Assembly (NCBI GenBank): GCA_001683985.1
Contig: MAEO01000234.1
Coordinates: 1 to 34,302 of the forward strand
Length of the DNA: 34,302 nt
Reading direction: 5' to 3'
From: Smithella sp. M82
GTDB taxonomy: Bacteria; Desulfobacterota; Syntrophia; Syntrophales; Smithellaceae
Position numbers and translations under genes: made by a program. Shown here one piece after another: positions 29,977 through 34,302 of this stretch (positions are counted from its first letter, which is position 1; the number at the start of each line of letters is the position of its first letter). The notes beneath the pieces were generated by a model. It searched no databases and was not told the origin of the DNA. It worked only from the letters and a program-made list of their open reading frames with translations.

Positions 29977-31950
29977 CTAATTGGCAGATTTGATTTTCAG
30001 TTTATTCCCGGTAACACTTGCTAAAGAAGCATTATCAAGAAAGCATCTTACGGTTAATCCATCCTGAATCGTAAAGCTATCTGTCAGTGTCATATTGGCC
30101 AGAACATATTTGGTAATCGGATCATCGGAGGGAAAAGAAATTTCTTTGCCTTGCCATAAACGCATCGATTCTTTCAATGTAACAGGTTGCAGAGCAGGCA
30201 TTGCTTCAAACACGTAAACCAGTTTAGGATCGCGTCCCCGATTTTTCATAAATTCCACTGATGCACTAAAATAATCTTGCGGTATTATCATAAAAAAAAG
30301 GAACGATTCATCCAGAGCAGGTCTTCGTCGGGCAATCATATGCACCATAGGAGAAGAGACATAAGAAATTATATAATCATCTTTTCCGGAATAAGCTTGT
30401 GATGTCGCGCTGATCCACTCATATAAGTTTTTATAAACCTGATTGGTCTTGATACCCTTGCCGAATCCGGTTTCTATTTCAGCGCTTGCCTGTTCAGGAG
30501 CCACATCAAAAAGGGTAAATTTCCAATCGGACCACGCCGTCGTGTAGTAAAAAGGAAAAAAAAACAAAATTAAAATAGCCAATTGGACGAGATAGATTTT
30601 TTTCTTAATTGTTTCCATGGATAAAATCACGCATGTCATTGCCGCGACAGCAGGGATGGAAGAATGAAGCGCCGCCAGAAATCCCAAAGCGGAAAAAATG
30701 CTGCTGTCGACAGCCATTATTATACTGGAGATAAAGAGAACAAGAGCAAGCAATTCAAAGTTGTTCCACGGTTTTTTCTTAACAATCTTGAACACGAAAC
30801 AACAGACAAACAAAAAATATGCCGATGTCAGTAAAGCGGCAAACCACATGGGACGGCTATACCAGCCGTTATAATACCCGTGATAATAAGGTTTTATTAA
30901 TCCGAATAAATCCGTATCAATAGCCATGAACATCATTACTGCCAGTATTAATAAGACGATTATTAAAGGAATTATCCTCGTTATTTTAGCGCTCCCTAAA
31001 AAGGCCACTATAAAAACCATTGTAATGATGACATATTTAAAGGTATTCCAATCGATGTTAATTAACGAACCGGCCGGGTAAAGAGAAGTATTAAGTATCC
31101 AGTGAATCGATGAAATGACATTCTGAATATAAGCTTGCCCGTAAATACTGATAAAAATAATCCACAACAACACAACCGGCAGCAAAACAAAACATAGATC
31201 CGTCAAAGTAAATCCCGTTAGACCTCGGCCTAAAGACCGGGGCTTTCTCGATTGCTTTAATTTCATTTCCCATTCATCCCCGCTTTGAAAAGCGGGGCTT
31301 TCCGGGTCTAACGGGGTAAAATCAAGAAATTTTAATTGGAATTTTTTGACAACAATAAACAATATGGCCGCCGAAATGACGACAAGACTCAAATGGAGCA
31401 GACTGAAACTTATCAGCCATAAAAATATCCCTGCCGTTACATATAAGATTCTTTTCAACAGAACCGATTGCTGCTGCAATCCCAGGATGAAAAAGGCCAG
31501 GTAGAGTGTAATAAACATATGGGGATAAGTATAATAGTTAAGATTCGAGATCGCGCCCATAGGCTCAAGTCCTGTAAACGCGAACAGAGAAAATACAATC
31601 GGCTGAAACCAGAACTCTTTGCTGACTTTATACAGAGCGAAACTAAAGAACAACAGCGAAACAATAGTAAGATAAAATTGCAATTCCCGAAAACCTAACA
31701 ATGTTATATCGGGATAAAACTTAAAAATGAGAAAATTAATCAGCGTTACACATTTGATTGCGCCTGTAAAATGGTCACGGAAAAAGTCGTCGCCGGCGGC
31801 AAGCCGCCAGGCTTCTGTCATGTGCCAGCCTTCATCGGTAAAATTAAAACCATAGCGCAATTTGAACCATCCGAATATGGCTGACGCAACAAAAATGCCA
31901 CACGATATAAAAAAAGGCAGCAGCCGGCCGGATTTTATTTTATCTTTCAT
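29977..31950 (-). CDS. GT-C-like polytopic membrane protein, paralog 1
   Basis: This 657-residue protein has an N-terminal membrane segment, then the loop LRYGFNFTDEGWHMTEAWRL and AAGDDFFRDHF, about ten further membrane helices, and a soluble C-terminal domain (about residues 480-657). The acidic first extracytoplasmic loop is typical of GT-C glycosyltransferases using polyprenyl-phosphate sugars, so that fold is inferred. I do not recognise a named family. A GAGGT ribosome-binding site precedes the ATG. Residues about 212-246 (DPESPAFQSGDEWEMKLKQS and the following LGRGLTGF) are encoded by a palindromic DNA element and probably form a cytoplasmic loop insert. It is tandem with the close paralog at 32067. 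Confidence 0.75.
   Translation of the reverse strand: MKDKIKSGRLLPFFISCGIFVASAIFGWFKLRYGFNFTDEGWHMTEAWRLAAGDDFFRDHFTGAIKCVTLINFLIFKFYPDITLLGFRELQFYLTIVSLLFFSFALYKVSKEFWFQPIVFSLFAFTGLEPMGAISNLNYYTYPHMFITLYLAFFILGLQQQSVLLKRILYVTAGIFLWLISFSLLHLSLVVISAAILFIVVKKFQLKFLDFTPLDPESPAFQSGDEWEMKLKQSRKPRSLGRGLTGFTLTDLCFVLLPVVLLWIIFISIYGQAYIQNVISSIHWILNTSLYPAGSLINIDWNTFKYVIITMVFIVAFLGSAKITRIIPLIIVLLILAVMMFMAIDTDLFGLIKPYYHGYYNGWYSRPMWFAALLTSAYFLFVCCFVFKIVKKKPWNNFELLALVLFISSIIMAVDSSIFSALGFLAALHSSIPAVAAMTCVILSMETIKKKIYLVQLAILILFFFPFYYTTAWSDWKFTLFDVAPEQASAEIETGFGKGIKTNQVYKNLYEWISATSQAYSGKDDYIISYVSSPMVHMIARRRPALDESFLFFMIIPQDYFSASVEFMKNRGRDPKLVYVFEAMPALQPVTLKESMRLWQGKEISFPSDDPITKYVLANMTLTDSFTIQDGLTVRCFLDNASLASVTGNKLKIKSAN
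31214..31316. repeat. Palindromic element inserted in frame (copy in paralog 1)
   Basis: The ends CCCGTTAGACC (31214-) and GGTCTAACGGG (-31316) are inverted repeats. Inside are two further hairpins, one built on CCTCGGCC/GACCGGGG and one on CCCCGCTTTGAAAAGCGGGG. The element is read through as about 34 residues without disrupting the frame. The paralog at 33315-33418 has the same element at the same residue position. Confidence 0.85.
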
Positions 31951-31959
31951 AATGAGACC

Positions 31960-32066
31960 TCAGTGTTCAACATGAGTTTCATGAAGTTTCCTCAAAATTT
32001 CACGATAGGCCTTTGTATTTTCGATGTTATCAAGATCACCGCCTTTTTGCACAAGACCCCCTTGAG
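31960..32066 (-). pseudogene. Short gene remnant between the GT-C paralogs
   Basis: A minus-strand frame of about 35 codons ending at 31960 reads LTQGGLVQKGGDLDNIENTK and then a charged helical tail ending HVEH. It looks like the C-terminus of a larger protein but has no start, ribosome-binding site or recognised family. It separates the two tandem paralogs and may be debris from the recombination that produced them. Confidence 0.35.
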
Positions 32067-34052
32067 TTAATTAAATTTCGGATTAGCCGGATTAGTGTTC
32101 AGTTTATGTTTCAATACACCAGGCATGGACGAATTATCAATAAAACATCTGACGGCCAAATCTTCAGCAAGCGGGAAACTGTCAATTTGTGTCATATTGG
32201 CCAGAACGTACCGGGTAATCGGATCATTGGAAGGAAAAGAAATTTGTCTGTCTTGCCATAAACGCAGAGACTCTTTCAGATCAATAGGCTGCAGGGCCGG
32301 TATCGCTTCAAACACATAAACCAGTTTCGGATTACGTCCACGACTTTTCATAAACTCTATTGATTTATTATAATAATCTTCGGGATACTCGGCAAAATGA
32401 ATATGGGATTCATCGAGGGCCGGTCTGCGCCGGGCGATCATATGCACCATCGGTGATACAATATAAGAAATCACATAATCATCCTTATTCGAATATGCTT
32501 GCGACGTTGCACTGATCCACTCGTATAAATTTTTATAAATCTGATTGGTTTTAATACCCCGACCGAATCCTGTTTCTATCTCGGCATTCATCTGTTCAGG
32601 AGCCACATCAAAAAAAGTAAATTTCCAGTCGGACCATGCCGTGGAATAGTAAAAAGGAGCAAAAAACAAAGTTATCACAGCCAATTGCACAAGGTATGTT
32701 CTTCTTTTGATGGTATCCATGGACAAGATCATGTATGTTACCGCCGCCACAGCCGTGATAGAAGAGTAGAGTGCTGTCCCCATGCCCAGATTGGAAAGAA
32801 TGTTGCTGTTAATTGCGGCTATAATACAGGGAATAAACAGGACAAGAGCAACTAATTCAAATTTGCTCCATGGTTTTTTCTTAACTGTTTTGAATATGAG
32901 GCAACAAACGAATAAAAAATATGATGCCGCCAGTAAAGCGGCAAACCACAGAGGACGATTTGACCAGCCATCAAGGACACCACGATGATAACGTGTTATT
33001 AAGCCGAAAAAAGTCGTATCAATAATCACAAACATCAATATTGCAAATACCGACAAAACTCCCAGTAAAGGAAATGTCTTTGTTATTTTTGTGCTCCATA
33101 AAAATGCAACCATAAACAAAAGTACAATGATGGCATACTTTAAAGTTTCCCAATTAATGTAAATCAGCGAACCAGATGAGGGATTCAACGGCGAAAGAAT
33201 CACTTGAACCGATGAAATGACATTCTGAATATATGCATTCCCGTAAATACCGATGAAAATCATCCATAACAATATAACCGGCAATAGAACAAAACATAAG
33301 TCTTTTAAAGTAAACCCCGTTAGACCTCGGCCTAAAGGCCGGGGCTTTCCTGATTGCTTTAATTTCATTTTCCATTCATCTCCGCTTTGAAAAGCGGGAT
33401 TTTCCGGGTCAAACGGGGTAAAGTCAAAAGGCTCTAACTTTATTTTTATGATAACGACAAACAATATAATTACCGAAATGACGACAAAACTCATATGGAG
33501 CATACTGAAACTTATCAGCCACAAAAATACTCCCGCTACAGCATATAAAATCTTTTTCAACAGAACCGATTGCTGCTGCAATGCCAGGATAAAGAATGCC
33601 GAAAAGAAAGTGATAAACAGATGAAGATAAGTATAATAGTTAAGATTCGAAATTGCGCCCATCGGCTCAAGTCCCGTAAAAGCAAACAAAGAAAAAACAA
33701 TCGGTTGAAACCAGAATGCTTTGCTGACTTTAAACAGAGCAAAACTAAAGAATAATAACGAAACAATAGTAAGAAAAAATTGCAGTTCCCGAAAACCGAG
33801 CAATGTTATTTCCGGGCAGAACTTAAAAACAAGAAAATTTATAAACAGCGCAGACCTGAGCGCGCCGGTAAATTTGTCATGGGAAAAGTCATCGCCGGCG
33901 GCAAGTCGCCAGGCTTCTGTCATGTTCCAGCCTTCATCGGTAAAATTAAAGCCGTATCGCAGTTTGAACCATCCGAATACTGCGGCCGCAATGAAAAAGC
34001 TGCAAGAAATAACAAAGGGGAAAAGTTGGCTGGAATTTATATTCTTTTTCAT
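32067..34052 (-). CDS. GT-C-like polytopic membrane protein, paralog 2
   Basis: This 661-residue protein is co-linear with and closely similar to paralog 1 throughout: LRYGFNFTDEGWNMTEAWRL, FRELQFFLTIVSLLFFSFAL, LFAFTGLEPMGAISNLNYYT, a similar set of membrane helices, and the soluble C-terminal region with YEWISATSQAYS and MIARRRPALDES. It has the same acidic first loop expected of GT-C enzymes and the same in-frame repeat-encoded segment at residues 212-246. Divergence is spread along the length, so the duplication is not very recent. No strong ribosome-binding site is seen before the ATG. Function unknown; lipid-linked sugar transfer at the envelope is inferred. Confidence 0.75.
   Translation of the reverse strand: MKKNINSSQLFPFVISCSFFIAAAVFGWFKLRYGFNFTDEGWNMTEAWRLAAGDDFSHDKFTGALRSALFINFLVFKFCPEITLLGFRELQFFLTIVSLLFFSFALFKVSKAFWFQPIVFSLFAFTGLEPMGAISNLNYYTYLHLFITFFSAFFILALQQQSVLLKKILYAVAGVFLWLISFSMLHMSFVVISVIILFVVIIKIKLEPFDFTPFDPENPAFQSGDEWKMKLKQSGKPRPLGRGLTGFTLKDLCFVLLPVILLWMIFIGIYGNAYIQNVISSVQVILSPLNPSSGSLIYINWETLKYAIIVLLFMVAFLWSTKITKTFPLLGVLSVFAILMFVIIDTTFFGLITRYHRGVLDGWSNRPLWFAALLAASYFLFVCCLIFKTVKKKPWSKFELVALVLFIPCIIAAINSNILSNLGMGTALYSSITAVAAVTYMILSMDTIKRRTYLVQLAVITLFFAPFYYSTAWSDWKFTFFDVAPEQMNAEIETGFGRGIKTNQIYKNLYEWISATSQAYSNKDDYVISYIVSPMVHMIARRRPALDESHIHFAEYPEDYYNKSIEFMKSRGRNPKLVYVFEAIPALQPIDLKESLRLWQDRQISFPSNDPITRYVLANMTQIDSFPLAEDLAVRCFIDNSSMPGVLKHKLNTNPANPKFN
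33315..33418. repeat. Palindromic element inserted in frame (copy in paralog 2)
   Basis: CCCCGTTAGACC (33315-33326) pairs with GGTCAAACGGGG (33407-33418). The inner hairpins CGGCC-TAAA-GGCCG and CCGCTTTGAAAAGCGG are preserved, while several loop bases differ from the copy at 31214-31316. It is translated as part of the protein. Confidence 0.85.
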
Positions 34053-34242
34053 AATGACGGCACTTTAAAAAAGTTAAGAAAGGCAGACGTAAGTTTCAAA
34101 ACATGTTTCTTTATTTGATAATGCATTCATATCAAAATTGTTTTAGAAATACAAACGAATACAAAAAAATTTCAACCATGTGAACCAACAACTTAAAAAC
34201 AACTCATATACATTTTTATTCTAACAGAAGCTAAAAAAGCAA

Positions 34243-34271
34243 TTGACTATTATTATAACGGGCATTATAAA
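34243..34271 (+). promoter_or_regulatory. Candidate promoter reading out of the window
   Basis: TTGACT (34243-34248), a 17-bp spacer and TATAAA (34266-34271) point rightward beyond 34302, divergent from the GT-C-like gene. The interval 34053-34242 shows no gene. Confidence 0.45.
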
Positions 34272-34302
34272 TTCACCGTTCGGATGACATAAAATACAAA
34301 AT

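Overview
The window looks like chromosome from an anaerobic Desulfobacterota bacterium, most likely of the Syntrophales type (Syntrophus/Smithella-like). This rests on the housekeeping gene order (gltX, YceD-rpmF, acpP-fabF, glyA, dCMP deaminase, nrdR, rib genes, nusB), moderate-to-low GC, a selenium-metabolism cluster, and remnants of corrinoid and radical-SAM enzymes. No taxonomic search was possible.

Layout. (1) 1-3.4 kb is a small decayed island. It holds tRNA-Ala(GGC) and tRNA-Leu(CAA), a divergent phage-style regulator pair (CI-like and Ner/Nlp-like) with a perfect consensus promoter, and remnants of an Abi_2 protein and a type I DNA methyltransferase. (2) 3.5-8.0 kb is a selenium locus. 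It has a LysR regulator, a tRNA with UCA anticodon and tRNA-Sec-like architecture (candidate selC), and an operon of a YedE-type membrane protein, a DUF3343 protein, an NAD(P)H-hydrate dehydratase-like kinase-fold protein and a TusA/YedF-type protein. A 26-bp sequence repeated exactly at 4551 and 5105 carries a promoter-like element in front of both selC and yedE. (3) 8.2-10.4 kb is a TPM-domain protein, nucleotidyltransferase and LemA gene set. (4) 10.6-17.2 kb is a gene graveyard with a few intact genes. Intact are a membrane-HD fusion protein and a peptide-binding lipoprotein. Broken are a B12/radical-SAM protein, PolX/PHP, a RamA-like activator and an Fe-S protein. It also contains what looks like a single orphan integron gene cassette with an attC site carrying a DUF4160/DUF2442 pair.

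(5) 17.2-27.2 kb is a housekeeping block on the minus strand: nusB with an overlapping M17 N-domain gene, ribH, ribBA, ribE, nrdR, dCMP deaminase, glyA, fabF, acpP, rpmF and YceD. It is followed divergently by gltX and then tRNA-Glu(CTC). ribD, plsX-fabH-fabD-fabG and rpiB, often found in this neighbourhood in relatives, are absent. (6) At 27.5-27.7 kb on the minus strand lies an unlisted 66-codon zinc-ribbon gene with a near-consensus promoter and a single in-frame UGA at codon 25. With selC and selenium genes in the same window it is a candidate selenoprotein gene, although a nonsense-mutated pseudogene is the alternative. (7) 27.9-34.1 kb is an envelope/glycosylation region. It has a GT2 glycosyltransferase coupled to a B12-binding radical-SAM protein, and two tandem paralogous GT-C-like polytopic proteins. 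Both paralogs carry the same palindromic DNA element inserted in frame.

The most interesting combined signal is the selenium theme: a candidate tRNA-Sec of unusual geometry, a duplicated promoter/operator that could co-control it with the selenium operon, and a UGA-containing small zinc-ribbon ORF about 23 kb away.
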